Shown here: positions 1-9,162 of the stretch, in pieces
Position numbering within the stretch: the stretch's first letter is position 1
Layout: each line of letters opens with the position of its first letter
DNA from: Candidatus Solibacter sp.
GTDB lineage: Bacteria > Acidobacteriota > Terriglobia > Bryobacterales > Bryobacteraceae
Assembly: GCA_013822245.1 (NCBI GenBank)
Contig: PNKE01000033.1
Span: 1 to 64,000 of the forward strand
Length of the DNA stretch: 64,000 nt
Direction of reading: 5' to 3'
Made by a program: the position numbers and the translations under genes
Notes under the pieces: generated by a model
What the model was told of the DNA's origin: nothing
Seen by the model: the letters and a program-made list of their open reading frames with translations, nothing else
The model's database searches: none

Positions 1-139
1 TGATGGATTTCGCCGGCATCATAGGCAGGGTCCTTGGCGCTACGTCAAGAACGGGGGACGCCTCGGCTCCCGCAATGCTCTCGACGCGCCAGGGACCCTG
101 GCCGCTCCGGGCCATTCCGCAACATCTTCACTCTATTTG

Positions 140-168
140 TTGGAATCGCCCGGAACACCGGATACAAT
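140..168 (+). promoter_or_regulatory. sigma70-type promoter
   Basis: A TTGGAA hexamer (140-145) is followed by a 17-nt spacer and TACAAT (163-168). The pair sits about 40 nt before the TTG start at 212, so it is placed to drive the small conserved gene downstream. This is a consensus match by eye only. Confidence 0.5.
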
Positions 169-211
169 TTGGAATTGCGGGGCGTGCCGTCCCGCGGCAA
201 GGATCCCTCCG

Positions 212-511
212 TTGTCACTTACCGTCACGGAACTCGAAGCCCGCCTGGTCCAGTTCAACAAACTGATGGCCGAGTTGATTCGCGGAGGCATCCGCCGAAC
301 CACCTTCCAGCCCTGGGAAATCGAAGTGCTGCTCGACATCGAGGCCTGCGACCTCCGCGATTCGAACCGCCGCGAGATCCTCAAGCGCTATCAACGCGCG
401 GCCAACAAATTCTTCGACCGCGGCGGCAGATCGGTGCTGAAGCTCTCCGAGTATCTGGACAAACGCCACCGCCGACTGCAGGGCGCCGAAGCTCCGCCGG
501 ACGCGCAATAG
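212..511 (+). CDS. Conserved hypothetical protein, 99 aa
   Basis: A short, soluble, highly charged helical protein. I chose the TTG at 212 because AAGGA (199-203) lies 8 nt upstream and a good promoter sits at 140-168. The reading frame is open further upstream to the window edge, but that part does not read like protein. The body holds an LTVTELEARL helix, a charged stretch LRDSNRREIL and an RAANKFFDRGG segment. There is no signal peptide or membrane segment. I do not recognise a named family and no function can be given. It lies 67 nt before yggX on the same strand and could be co-transcribed with it. Confidence 0.6.
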   Translation: MSLTVTELEARLVQFNKLMAELIRGGIRRTTFQPWEIEVLLDIEACDLRDSNRREILKRYQRAANKFFDRGGRSVLKLSEYLDKRHRRLQGAEAPPDAQ

Positions 512-578
512 GCGTTTGCGGGCCGCCGGCTCGGAACCGCCCATGCTGCTGTTATCCTTACAGTGAAGGAGCGAATCC

Positions 579-890
579 ATGTCATCTGAAAGCCCGGCGG
601 CGAGGATGGTGCAGTGCGTGAAACTGGGACGCGAGTTGGAGGGGCTCACCGAGGCGCCGTTCGACAACCACCCTCTCGGGCGGAAGATCTATGATCACGT
701 GTCGAAAGAGGCCTGGAGCATGTGGGTCGAGCACATGAAGATGATCATGAACGAATACCGCCTCAACCTCGGCACGCGCGAAGCGCAGGAGTTCCTTCTC
801 AAGCAGATGGAAGAGTACTTCTTCGGGGAAGGCTTGAAGGTGCTGCCTGGATACGTTCCTCCGGGCGCCGCCGGTCCGCCGCAGGGCTGA
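579..890 (+). CDS. yggX: YggX-type Fe(II)-trafficking / oxidative damage protection protein
   Basis: Small cytoplasmic protein of the YggX family, which in enterobacteria is linked to protection of iron-sulfur clusters and iron handling under oxidative stress. Family hallmarks seen are the N-terminal MVQCVKLGRELEGL with the conserved Cys, the HPLGRKIYDHVSKEAWSMW block, a MIMNEYRLNL segment and a C-terminal GYVPPG. The length of 103 aa is slightly above the usual ~90, owing to a short N-terminal extension and a Gly/Pro tail. A GAAGGAG ribosome-binding site precedes the ATG. The next gene is convergent and only 7 nt away. Confidence 0.9.
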   Translation: MSSESPAARMVQCVKLGRELEGLTEAPFDNHPLGRKIYDHVSKEAWSMWVEHMKMIMNEYRLNLGTREAQEFLLKQMEEYFFGEGLKVLPGYVPPGAAGPPQG

Positions 891-897
891 CGCGGAC

Positions 898-2103
898 CTA
901 CCCGGCCGCGCCCGCGAAACGCGCCGTGCGCATCCTGACCGACAACATCGACAGCGCTTCCCGTATCGCGCATTCCGCCTCATCCGCCGTCGGCGCCCTG
1001 GCCGTGACCGCGGCTGCGCGCTGATTCCCGGCGGGCGGCGGGACGCCCGACTGTCCGGTCTCCATGAACGGGATGATCTCGTCCACGCCTTCCACGGCCA
1101 ACGCGCGCCCGGTCCCCTCGATGCCCTCGAACACGCCCGGCCAAGGCAGCGCCAGGTACCCCACGCCCGCCGCATGATGGGTTTCCAGCGCCGGAGCAGC
1201 CAGTCCGGCCGAGGCCAGCAGCATGGCCTCGGCCACCGCATTGCGGCACTTGGGCGATAACGCCCGGCACACCGGCGGCGCCGGCAGAAAGGGGTTGATT
1301 TCAAGGACGCAGGCGCGCCGGCCGTTCCAGCGCATCTCGACCGAAACCGGCCCGTTCTCCAGGCGCATTGCCGAGACGGCCCGTTCGGCCGTCCGCATCA
1401 GCTCGGCGGTGATGTCGCGCGGCTGCCGTGACGGCGAGGTGACGATGACATCCGCGAACGACGGTCCCATCTTGCCGGCGGGCTTATCGAGCAGGGCCAG
1501 CGGGTGCAGCCGGCCGGAGATGCAGAAGCCGTGGAAGGCGAACTCGTCGCCCTCGATATACTCCTCCACCAGGATGAACTCATGCCTTTGCTCGCCGGTC
1601 ATGCGCCGCAGCCGGTTATAGACATCCCGGAACTCATCCGGGGTGTCGGCCCGCATCACACCCTGGCCGCCCGTGAAACGCACCGGTTTCAGGACGCACG
1701 GAAACGCGGTGCGGTGCAGCGCGTCCTCGTGGCCCGCCATGGTGGACACCAGGAAAGCGGGCGCCACGGCGATGCCGGAAGCCTTCAGGCGCTCCCTGGC
1801 CAGCAACCGCTGGGCGCAGGTCTCCATCGCCTCGACCGGATGAAACGCCAGGCCCAATCTTTCGGCGAGGTAGGCCGCGCAAATCGCCGAGATACGGTCT
1901 CCGGCGAGAAGTCCGGCGATGCCGGTTTCGGGCAGCCTGGCGCGGGAATGGGCGCGTATCTCGTCCAGATGGGGCAGGCTGTCGCCGGAGGTCCAGCCCA
2001 TTTCGATCGAGTCGAACTCGATGCCCACTCGGCCTGCCGATTCGGCCAGACATTGCGCCGTCTGGTCCCGGCGTCCGCACAAATAGACAACTTTGCCGGC
2101 CAT
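898..2103 (-). CDS. ATP-grasp domain enzyme of unknown substrate
   Basis: 401 aa, cytoplasmic, with the layout of an ATP-grasp ligase: an N-terminal pre-ATP-grasp region, then PCVLKPVRFTGGQGVMRA as the nucleotide-binding lysine/Gly-rich loop, FILVEEYIEGDEFAFHG as the next conserved block, and VSVEMRWNG...VLEINPF as the Mg-binding Glu/Asn motif. Family members join a carboxylate to an amine or thiol using ATP; the substrates here cannot be read from sequence. The start is supported by GAGGAGG 6 nt upstream of the ATG. It lies 78 nt downstream of rlmI on the same strand, so it may be the last gene of the htpX-rlmI transcript. Confidence 0.8.
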   Translation of the reverse strand: MAGKVVYLCGRRDQTAQCLAESAGRVGIEFDSIEMGWTSGDSLPHLDEIRAHSRARLPETGIAGLLAGDRISAICAAYLAERLGLAFHPVEAMETCAQRLLARERLKASGIAVAPAFLVSTMAGHEDALHRTAFPCVLKPVRFTGGQGVMRADTPDEFRDVYNRLRRMTGEQRHEFILVEEYIEGDEFAFHGFCISGRLHPLALLDKPAGKMGPSFADVIVTSPSRQPRDITAELMRTAERAVSAMRLENGPVSVEMRWNGRRACVLEINPFLPAPPVCRALSPKCRNAVAEAMLLASAGLAAPALETHHAAGVGYLALPWPGVFEGIEGTGRALAVEGVDEIIPFMETGQSGVPPPAGNQRAAAVTARAPTADEAECAIREALSMLSVRMRTARFAGAAG

Positions 2104-2181
2104 TCCGGGCCTCCTCGACCTAGAACTAGCCCCACATTACCAGGAATAGGAAACGCGTCAAGGAAAAAACGGACAAGCCCG

Positions 2182-3351
2182 CTAAACAACCTCGAATATG
2201 AGGCACTTGAGATAGTGGGTCTCGGGCACGGTCAGCAGGATCGGATGGTCAGAGGCCTGCGCCCGCCGCTCCAGCACCCGCAGCCGCTTGCCGGCATCCA
2301 GCGCCGCCTCGGCCGTCACGGTGAGTAAGTCGGCCTCCGAAACGTGATAGGAACAGGAGCAAGTCACCAGCACGCCGCCCTTGCCCAGCAGCCGCAGCGC
2401 GCGCAGATTCAGGTCGCGGTAGCCGCGGATGGCCTGGTCGACGGTGGCCTTGTTCTTGGCAAACGCGGGAGGGTCGATGACAATGGCGTCGAAACTACGG
2501 CGGGCGCTGACATAGCCCGACAGCAGATGGAAGACGTCGGCCTCTCGGAAGCCGATATTGGTCAAAGCGTTGGCGTCGCGATTCACGGCCGCGGCCGCCA
2601 GCGCCTGCGCGCTTGAATCAACCGCCTCCACCGATTCACACGTCCTGGCCAGATGCAGCGCAAAGCCGCCTGTCGAGGTGAAACAGTCCAGCGCGCGGCC
2701 CCGCGCATGGCGGGCGGCGGCGAGGTAGTTCTCCCGCTGGTCCAGATAGATGCCCGTCTTCTGGCCACCGGCCAGGTCGGCCAGGAACCTCAAGCCGTTC
2801 ATCCGGACCTCGACCTTCTCCGGAACCTCTCCGTGGACAACCTTCGTCTCCTGGGGCAACTCTTCCAATCGCCGCACTTGCGCGTCGTTGCGGGCGACCA
2901 TGCCCTTGGGATCGAACATCCGCACGAGGCTGGCGGTGACCACCGGCGCCAGACGATCCATGGCCTGGTTAAGGAACTGGATGGCGAAGTAATCGCCATA
3001 ACGGTCGATGACCAGCGCCGGCAGCAGATCCCCGTCGGCATGGACCAGCCGGTAGCAGTCCGAGTCCGTCACCACCCTCCGGCGGTGCTCAAACGCATCG
3101 CTCAGCCGTGCGTCGATGAACTCTTCGATCGAATCGATCCTGCCCGGCGACAGCAGCCGCAGCGTGATCTGCGAGGCGGAACTATAGAGCGCCGTGCCCA
3201 GGAAACGGCCTCGCTGAGAGGTGACATGGACGATGTCGCCCGCCTGCGCCTTCGCGCGGTTCCCGACATCGCTTGAATACACCCAGAGGTGGCCGGATTC
3301 CAGCCTCGACTCGCCCTTGCGGGTGACTTCGACCTGCGGCCGCTCAGGCAA
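2182..3351 (-). CDS. rlmI: RlmI-type 23S rRNA (cytosine-C5) methyltransferase
   Basis: Class I SAM-dependent methyltransferase of the RlmI family, which methylates a cytosine (m5C1962 in E. coli) of 23S rRNA. An N-terminal PUA RNA-binding domain covers about residues 1-80 (LWVYSSDV, GRFLGTALYS). A Rossmann methyltransferase domain follows, with LDCFTSTGGFALHLA as the SAM loop near residue 222, DPPAFAKNK near 287 and TCSCSYH near 330 carrying the catalytic cysteine. At 389 aa it is full length. The start is a TTG lying 8 nt inside the 3' end of htpX, so translation is probably coupled to htpX. Confidence 0.9.
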   Translation of the reverse strand: MPERPQVEVTRKGESRLESGHLWVYSSDVGNRAKAQAGDIVHVTSQRGRFLGTALYSSASQITLRLLSPGRIDSIEEFIDARLSDAFEHRRRVVTDSDCYRLVHADGDLLPALVIDRYGDYFAIQFLNQAMDRLAPVVTASLVRMFDPKGMVARNDAQVRRLEELPQETKVVHGEVPEKVEVRMNGLRFLADLAGGQKTGIYLDQRENYLAAARHARGRALDCFTSTGGFALHLARTCESVEAVDSSAQALAAAAVNRDANALTNIGFREADVFHLLSGYVSARRSFDAIVIDPPAFAKNKATVDQAIRGYRDLNLRALRLLGKGGVLVTCSCSYHVSEADLLTVTAEAALDAGKRLRVLERRAQASDHPILLTVPETHYLKCLIFEVV

Positions 3352-4204
3352 GCGCGCCGGAATCGCGCAACTGCTTCAACCGCGCGATCCTCTCCTCAGT
3401 GGCCGGATGGGTCGAGAACAGCCGAGCCATGGACTGGCCCGTGAACGGCTTGATGATGTACATGTGCGACATGGTCGGGGAGGCGTCCATCGGGATCCGT
3501 TTGGACCAGCCTTCCAGCTTCTGCAAGGCCGACATCAATCCGCGCGGCGAGCCGGTATACTTCGCCGCCGTGGCATCGGCGCTATACTCGCGGGTCCGCG
3601 AAATCGCCATCTGGATCATCCCGGCGGCGATAGGCGCCAGCAGCATCATGGCGATGGCGGCAAGCGGGTTGGTCCCTTCGTCGTCGTCGCTCCGCCGGCC
3701 GCCGAAGAACATGGCGAAATGCGCCAGATAGGTGATGGCCGCGCCCATGGTGGCGGCGATCGAGCTGATGAGGATGTCGCGGTTTTTGATGTGGCCGAGT
3801 TCGTGGGCGATCACGCCCTCGATCTCCTCGTCGTTCATGAGCTTGAGCAGACCCATGGTGACGGCCACCGACGAGTGGCTCGGGTTGCGGCCCGTCGCAA
3901 ACGCGTTCGGCGCGTCCTCGGGGATCACCCAGAGCTTGGGTTCCGGCAACTCCATGCGCTCGCAGAGCCGCTTGACCATGGGCGCGATGCGCCAGTAGAC
4001 CTCGGAGTTCTGCGAATCGCTGACCCGAATAGCGCCGCTCGACGCCAGGGCCATCTTTTCGGAAAAGAAGTAGCTGAAGAAGTTCATGCCCACGGCCAGC
4101 ACCAGGCCCATCGTCATGCCGTTCTGGCCGCCCAGAGCGTTGCCGCCGACGATGAACAGGCCGCTCATCAGCCCAAGAAGCAGTGTCGTTTTTATGGCGT
4201 TCAT
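3344..4204 (-). CDS. htpX: HtpX membrane zinc metalloprotease
   Basis: Inner-membrane M48-family protease that clips misfolded membrane proteins together with FtsH. Visible are two N-terminal hydrophobic segments (about 5-23 and 30-50), the zinc motif HELGH at 134-138, two more hydrophobic segments (about 147-167 and 180-201), and SRTREYSAD with the third ligand Glu206. The ATG at 4204 gives the usual N-terminus MNAIKTTLLLG and 286 aa; the frame stays open upstream but would add a non-family leader. The 3' end overlaps rlmI by 8 nt. Confidence 0.92.
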   Translation of the reverse strand: MNAIKTTLLLGLMSGLFIVGGNALGGQNGMTMGLVLAVGMNFFSYFFSEKMALASSGAIRVSDSQNSEVYWRIAPMVKRLCERMELPEPKLWVIPEDAPNAFATGRNPSHSSVAVTMGLLKLMNDEEIEGVIAHELGHIKNRDILISSIAATMGAAITYLAHFAMFFGGRRSDDDEGTNPLAAIAMMLLAPIAAGMIQMAISRTREYSADATAAKYTGSPRGLMSALQKLEGWSKRIPMDASPTMSHMYIIKPFTGQSMARLFSTHPATEERIARLKQLRDSGALA

Positions 4205-4268
4205 ACGTTTCGTCTCACCCTCTATTGTCTCAGATGCGCCACAAGCCAAAGGGTTTCGCCAGCCGGCG

Positions 4269-4298
4269 CTGACACTCCGCCCCCCGGCGCGGTATATG
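4269..4298 (+). promoter_or_regulatory. Possible promoter for the Tat-exported oxidoreductase
   Basis: CTGACA (4269-4274), an 18-nt C-rich spacer and TATATG (4293-4298) lie about 55 nt before the ATG at 4355, in the gap that diverges from htpX. The spacing is acceptable but the -10 is imperfect. Confidence 0.35.
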
Positions 4299-4354
4299 CT
4301 GTAAACGTCAGGCCGCGAATGCGTGACGGCCGAACCCTGCAAGGAGAAATATCA

Positions 4355-5635
4355 ATGAGCCAGGAGCTTTCCCGCAGATCCATGCTGGCCAGGACGGCCA
4401 AGGCAGCCGCGCTGGCCGCAGGCCCGGCGATCCTGCCGGCGCTGGGCGCCAGTGACCGCGTCACCGTCGGCGTCATTGGCACCGGCGGCCGAGGCCGTTA
4501 CCTGACCGAGCGCGCCTACGCCGGCGTGCCCTCGAAGATCAACATCGCCGCCATCTGCGACACCTTCACCGGCAACCTGAACCGCGGCAAGGACCTCGTC
4601 GCCACCAGGGGCGGCAAGGCGCCGGCCACCTACGCCGATTACCGCCAGGTGCTGGCCGACAAGTCCATCGACGCCGTCGTCATCGCCACGCCGGAGCATC
4701 TGCATCACCGCATGATGCTCGACGCGCTGGCCGCCGGCAAGCATGTCTATGTCGAGAAGCCGCTGTCGCATACGTTCGAAGAGGCGCAGGACATCATGAA
4801 GGTGGCCAAGACGTCGAAGAGCGTCATCCAGGTGGGTACGCAGAACCGGTCGAACACGCTGTACAACATGGCCAAGACCATGATCGAGCAGGGCATGATC
4901 GGCGGCTGCCACTACACCCGCGCGTTCTGGTACCGCAACGCGCTGCCCGACGGCTCCGGCGCCTGGCGCTATGCCATCCCGGCCGACGCCACCGCCGAGA
5001 ACGCCGATTTCACGAAGTTCCTGGGACCGGCCCAGAAGCGCGAATTCAACAAGGCCCGCTACTTCCAGTGGCGCCTCTATTGGGACTATTCAAGCGGCAT
5101 CGCCACTGACCTGATGGTCCACCAGACCGACGTCACGGCGTATGTGCTGGGCAAGGGCTTCCCGTCGTCGATCATGACCTCGGGCGGCAAGAACCGCTGG
5201 ACCGTCAACGACGACCGCGAAGTGCCCGACACCTGGAGTTGCCTGATCGATTACGACGACCAGTTCCACGTGAACTACAGTTGCTACCTGGGCAACGCCC
5301 ACTTCGGCTACGGCGAACAGTTCTGCGGCAACGAAGGCACCATCGAGGTGATCAACCGCGACACGCTGAACTTCTACCCCGAGGCCTACAACGGCGTCCC
5401 GGCGCACGTGAAGGCGCGCAAGGCGATGTCGGTGACCATCCCGTTCTGCGACAACATGGCCGTGGAAGCGCACATCCGCAACTGGCTGAATTCGATCGCC
5501 GGCAAGGAAAAGCCCATTGCCCCGGTGCAGGCCGGGTATGAGGCGGTGGTGCTGGGCCTGCTCTCGGTGGTCAGCTACCGCCAGGGCAAGAAGGTGCTGT
5601 ACGACACCAAGACCGACAAATACACGTTCGCTTAA
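4355..5635 (+). CDS. Gfo/Idh/MocA family oxidoreductase with Tat signal
   Basis: NAD(P)-dependent oxidoreductase of the Gfo/Idh/MocA type, usually acting on sugars or inositols. The N-terminus carries a twin-arginine signal (RR at residues 7-8, then an Ala-rich hydrophobic run), so it is probably exported folded to the periplasm. The Rossmann loop GVIGTGGRG follows directly, then VIATPEHLHHRM and the EKPLSHT motif typical of the family. The C-terminal half has the beta-sheet substrate domain with GIATDLMVHQTD. Length is 426 aa. AAGGAG (4341-4346) precedes the ATG at 4355. The same frame is open far upstream, but that part only mirrors htpX. The exact substrate is unknown. Confidence 0.88.
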   Translation: MSQELSRRSMLARTAKAAALAAGPAILPALGASDRVTVGVIGTGGRGRYLTERAYAGVPSKINIAAICDTFTGNLNRGKDLVATRGGKAPATYADYRQVLADKSIDAVVIATPEHLHHRMMLDALAAGKHVYVEKPLSHTFEEAQDIMKVAKTSKSVIQVGTQNRSNTLYNMAKTMIEQGMIGGCHYTRAFWYRNALPDGSGAWRYAIPADATAENADFTKFLGPAQKREFNKARYFQWRLYWDYSSGIATDLMVHQTDVTAYVLGKGFPSSIMTSGGKNRWTVNDDREVPDTWSCLIDYDDQFHVNYSCYLGNAHFGYGEQFCGNEGTIEVINRDTLNFYPEAYNGVPAHVKARKAMSVTIPFCDNMAVEAHIRNWLNSIAGKEKPIAPVQAGYEAVVLGLLSVVSYRQGKKVLYDTKTDKYTFA

Positions 5636-5660
5636 GACACGCGGCTCCGCCGGGTGATGA

Positions 5661-5700
5661 GCGCCGCCATCGGGTTATCCGGTGGCGGCGTTCGTGTTTC
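5661..5700 (+). terminator. Rho-independent terminator
   Basis: A near-perfect GC stem (CGCCGCCATCGG / CCGGTGGCGGCG, one T-G wobble) with a 5-nt loop is followed by TTCGTGTTTC. It lies 26 nt after the oxidoreductase stop codon. Confidence 0.65.
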
Positions 5701-5836
5701 TACAAGAAGCTGCGAACGAAGGGAGCAGGTGCGTTTCTTTGCCCAGTTCGCGCCTGGGAGCCCCATTGTCAGGAGTTGCCAGCCGGCGCCCGCTGCCTGT
5801 GGTCGCGGCGTCGTTGTCAGCGGTGCAATATTCCAA

Positions 5837-8782
5837 TCACTGGGCTGTGGGCGCGTAGAGCTTCTGAAAGTCTGTCTTTTCCTCCTCGCGCTCGATGTAC
5901 GGGACGCCCTTTTCCATCCAGGCGGGCTTGGGCGCGCCTCTCAGGTGGTGGTCGAAGAACTGCTGCATGCGGACGGTCCAGTCCTTCTGATTGTGGCGGC
6001 GGCGGAGGCCGTGGAACTCGCCGTTGTAGTTGAACATGTAGACTTCCTTGGCGTTGCGCCTCAACGCCAGGTAGATCTCGATGCCCTGGTACCAGGGCAC
6101 GGCGTCGTCGCGGTCGTTATGGATCATCAGCAGGGGGGTTCTGACGCGGTTGGCGTGGAAGACCGGCGAGTTCTCCAGGTACTTGTGCGGCGCTTCGTAG
6201 AGCGGCGCGCCGATGCGGCTTTGGGTCCGCTCATACTGGAACTGGCGAGGCAGTCCAGACCCCCAGCGGATGCCGGAATAGGCCGACGTCATGTTGCCCA
6301 CCGGCGCGCCGGCCTCGGCGGCCTTGAAACGCGTGGTCTGCGTGATCATGTAGGCGATCTGATAGCCGCCCCAGGAGTGGCCCTGGATGCCGATGGCGTT
6401 CTCGTCCACATAGCCGAGGTCAACCACCTCCTGGATCGCCGGCAGCACGGCTTTCAGGGCGCTCTGGCCGGGCTGGCCGATCGTATAAACGATGTCGGGC
6501 TTGAGCATCAGGTAGCCGTTCGAGACGTAATAGGAGGTGTTCACGGACGTGCCGGGGCCGGGCGCCTGGAAGGAGTTGAGCGTCTGCGACATGCGCTCGT
6601 AGATGTAGACCATCAGCGGGTACTTCTTCTTGGGGTCGAAGCCCTCGGGCTTGTGCAGGACGGCTTTGAGCGGCACGCCGTCGGCGTTCTTGAAATGGAT
6701 CAGTTCGGCCGAGCCCCACAGGAAAGCCTTCGTCTGCTCGCCGCCGGCGGAGACCTTCTTGAGCGTCTTGAACGATGAATCGGTGGCATGGAGGTCGGGG
6801 AATTCGTCGAACTTCTCGGCGGTGAGAACGAGGACATCGGCCTCACGGGCGCGCCCCGCGAAGCGGTAGGCCCTGGCGCCCCAGAGCAGCCGCCTGGGCT
6901 CGGCGGAGCCGCTGAGGGAATCCGAGTAGAAGCCGGTTTCGTGGGTCTCCTGGCTTTCGGCGCGGAGGTAGAGCGGCTTCGACGGGTCGATGTAGCGGGA
7001 GTCCTCGTCTTCGTCCTGGGCCTCGATGCGGGCTACGCGGAACTGAATCTTCTGTTTGCGGCCGGCGGATTCGGTGAGATTACGGGCGGCCGAGCCGTCG
7101 GCGAACAGTTGCCAGACGTCGAAGCGGTCGTAGACGAGGACGGATTTCGAATCGCTGGTCCAGCCGGCCGAGCCATAAGAGGGCGGGGTGTCGGGATGAT
7201 CGTCCTCCTCGTTGTGGAAGGTGACGTTCAGACCGGCTGTGAGGCTGCGCAGCGTGCCGCTGGAGGCATCGAGAACCTGCCATTGCTTGTCTCGATGGAG
7301 CAGGGCGTAACGGCCGTCGGGGGACCACTGCATGCCGGCGCCAAAACCGCCGCGCTGCTTTTCGATCACCTTGCGGCGCGCGCCCGTGGTGGCGTCCACC
7401 AGGTAGATGTCCGACGACGAGCCTTCGTAATCCACCATGCGGCGGTAGGGGCGGTCGTCGGATCCGTAGGCGCGCGAGCCGGTATCGTCGGTGACGACGG
7501 TGGCCATTTCGGGGGTGGCGAGTTGGACGTATTTTTTCGAGGCGAGGTCGAGCAGGCCGCGATAGGTGCGGTTGCGCTCCTGGTTGGCGCGGATCTGCTG
7601 CATGGGCTGGACATGGTCGTCGAGATAGTGCCAGAGGTCGAGCAGGACCTTGTCTTCGGCGGCCGTCGCCGCCGGATCGGCGGGCGCCGCGGGCTTGGCC
7701 GCGCTGGCGGCGGGCACGAGCAGTTTGCCGCCGTCGCGGGTGAACTGCAGCGAACCCTTTTCGCCGACCGTCATGCCGGCGGGGAAACCGGGCGTGGAAT
7801 CGGCGACAAGCTCCGCGGCCTGAGGCGATTTGCGGTCCCAATGGTAGATCTTGAACTTCGGCGTTTTCGATGAGGCGTCGTCCTTGTCGCTGAAAAACGC
7901 CACCTGCGACTGATCGCGGTCCCAGGTGAGCTTGGTGTACTTGCCCTTGCCGCTGAGCAGCGCCGCCGGAGCGCCGGCGCCGGGGGTGACGGCGTAGACG
8001 CCGTTGTCCTCCGGCTTCCTCGATCCCACCGTGTAAACCAGCGTTTTGCCGTCGCGGGCGAAGGAGTAATCGAGGACGTTCTCGAAGGTGGTTTCGGCGC
8101 CGTCTGATTTCGTGAGGTCGCGCAGCACGAGGCCGGTTCCGTACTGCTGGGATGAACCGGATCCGCCGGATGCGCCGGTGGCGCGGCGGGCCTGGTCTTC
8201 GGCGTCATCGTCGCCGGGCTTGGCGGGGTCGGCCTGGCCGGGATTGGCTTCCTTGAGGTAGGCCACCCAGGCTCCGCCCTTGGAGGGAACCTGCATGGAT
8301 TTGACGCGTTCGACGCGGGTGGCCTCGCCAGTGGAGAGGTTCACGATGAGCAGGCCGGTCTTGGGCATTTCGGCGGCGGGTTTGCGCTCCTTGCGGGCCT
8401 TTTCGGTTTCGGCCTTGGCGGGGTATGTGGTGGCGACGAGCCGCTGGTTGGCGGAGGTGAACAGGACTCGGATGCCCCGAGCGGGTGGCTCCTCGGTGGC
8501 GGTGGGGTCGGGGATCGGGGGCGGCGGAAGCATTCCAACGGCGAACTTGAGTTCCTTGCCTGATTTGAGGTTCTTTACGATGAGGTCGCCGTCGCCATCC
8601 TGGGGCATGAAGGAATAGGCGAGCCACTCGCCGTTGCGCGAGACCGAAGGCGAGGCGATGGAGCGCCAGGCGTCGTAGTCCTTGTGGTTGATGGGGCGCT
8701 TGGGCGGCGCGGCGGAAAGGATGATCGCGGCGGCGGTGAACAGAGTGATGACGCGGATGCTGCGGCGGGCGAGCGAGTACAT
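5837..8782 (-). CDS. S9 family (prolyl-oligopeptidase-like) secreted peptidase
   Basis: A large serine peptidase with an N-terminal signal peptide (positively charged start, hydrophobic VITLFTAAAIILSAA), a long beta-propeller-like region and a C-terminal alpha/beta-hydrolase domain. The catalytic triad is visible as Ser803 in GHSWGG, Asp892 in HNDRDDAVPW and His924 in GEFHG. At 981 aa it is longer than classical prolyl oligopeptidases but usual for acidobacterial and Bacteroidetes-type S9 proteins. It probably degrades peptides in the periplasm or outside the cell. It is a single gene, with a perfect TATAAT 7 nt before the ATG and no ribosome-binding site, suggesting a leaderless mRNA. Confidence 0.9.
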   Translation of the reverse strand: MYSLARRSIRVITLFTAAAIILSAAPPKRPINHKDYDAWRSIASPSVSRNGEWLAYSFMPQDGDGDLIVKNLKSGKELKFAVGMLPPPPIPDPTATEEPPARGIRVLFTSANQRLVATTYPAKAETEKARKERKPAAEMPKTGLLIVNLSTGEATRVERVKSMQVPSKGGAWVAYLKEANPGQADPAKPGDDDAEDQARRATGASGGSGSSQQYGTGLVLRDLTKSDGAETTFENVLDYSFARDGKTLVYTVGSRKPEDNGVYAVTPGAGAPAALLSGKGKYTKLTWDRDQSQVAFFSDKDDASSKTPKFKIYHWDRKSPQAAELVADSTPGFPAGMTVGEKGSLQFTRDGGKLLVPAASAAKPAAPADPAATAAEDKVLLDLWHYLDDHVQPMQQIRANQERNRTYRGLLDLASKKYVQLATPEMATVVTDDTGSRAYGSDDRPYRRMVDYEGSSSDIYLVDATTGARRKVIEKQRGGFGAGMQWSPDGRYALLHRDKQWQVLDASSGTLRSLTAGLNVTFHNEEDDHPDTPPSYGSAGWTSDSKSVLVYDRFDVWQLFADGSAARNLTESAGRKQKIQFRVARIEAQDEDEDSRYIDPSKPLYLRAESQETHETGFYSDSLSGSAEPRRLLWGARAYRFAGRAREADVLVLTAEKFDEFPDLHATDSSFKTLKKVSAGGEQTKAFLWGSAELIHFKNADGVPLKAVLHKPEGFDPKKKYPLMVYIYERMSQTLNSFQAPGPGTSVNTSYYVSNGYLMLKPDIVYTIGQPGQSALKAVLPAIQEVVDLGYVDENAIGIQGHSWGGYQIAYMITQTTRFKAAEAGAPVGNMTSAYSGIRWGSGLPRQFQYERTQSRIGAPLYEAPHKYLENSPVFHANRVRTPLLMIHNDRDDAVPWYQGIEIYLALRRNAKEVYMFNYNGEFHGLRRRHNQKDWTVRMQQFFDHHLRGAPKPAWMEKGVPYIEREEEKTDFQKLYAPTAQ

Positions 8783-8789
8783 GCTTTGG

Positions 8790-8795
8790 ATTATA
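8790..8795 (-). promoter_or_regulatory. TATAAT -10 element for the S9 peptidase, leaderless spacing
   Basis: The reverse strand reads TATAAT, then 7 nt, then the ATG at 8782. Transcription would be expected to begin at or next to the A of the start codon. No convincing -35 hexamer is visible. Confidence 0.5.
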
Positions 8796-8861
8796 TGCGT
8801 TCACCCCGCGAGCCTTCGGACGCCATCGCAAGGGCTGTATCCGAAACGGGGCCGGGCCCCT

Positions 8862-9161
8862 CTATTTCGCCGTGCACTCGTACTCGATGATGCCCTCGAG
8901 ATATATCCGTTCGAGGTCCGTGCTGATGAAGAGCTCCTGCCGCGAGCCCGCGGCCAGGGCGATGGCCTTCCATCCGTTCCTGGTTTGAACGGTCACGCGG
9001 ATTGTGACCTGTTTGCCCTTGGCGTCGCGGACATGGCGGATGACGCCGGGGATGATCGACCGGATCTCGGGATGCAGGAGGATGCGTTCGAGTACCGGGC
9101 GCAGGTTTTCGATGATCGAATGCTCGATCTTCAGCTTGCCCTGGTTTGCGCGCAGCTTCAT
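8862..9161 (-). CDS. Uncharacterised 99-aa protein at the end of the Tam operon
   Basis: Small soluble alpha/beta protein with no signal peptide. It begins one nucleotide after the tamB stop (TGA-C-ATG), so it belongs to the envelope-assembly operon. It contains HSIIENLRPVLERIL, IIPGVIRHVR and a basic GKQVTIRVTVQTRNGWKAI block. It loosely recalls small DUF2103-type proteins, but I am not sure of that and assign no function. Its conserved position behind tamB, if found in relatives, would be the best clue. Confidence 0.6.
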   Translation of the reverse strand: MKLRANQGKLKIEHSIIENLRPVLERILLHPEIRSIIPGVIRHVRDAKGKQVTIRVTVQTRNGWKAIALAAGSRQELFISTDLERIYLEGIIEYECTAK

Positions 9162-9162
9162 G

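Noticed and set aside
3221-4354. Long N-terminal extension of the oxidoreductase frame
   Set aside because: It is antisense to htpX; the ATG at 4355 has AAGGAG and begins a Tat signal.
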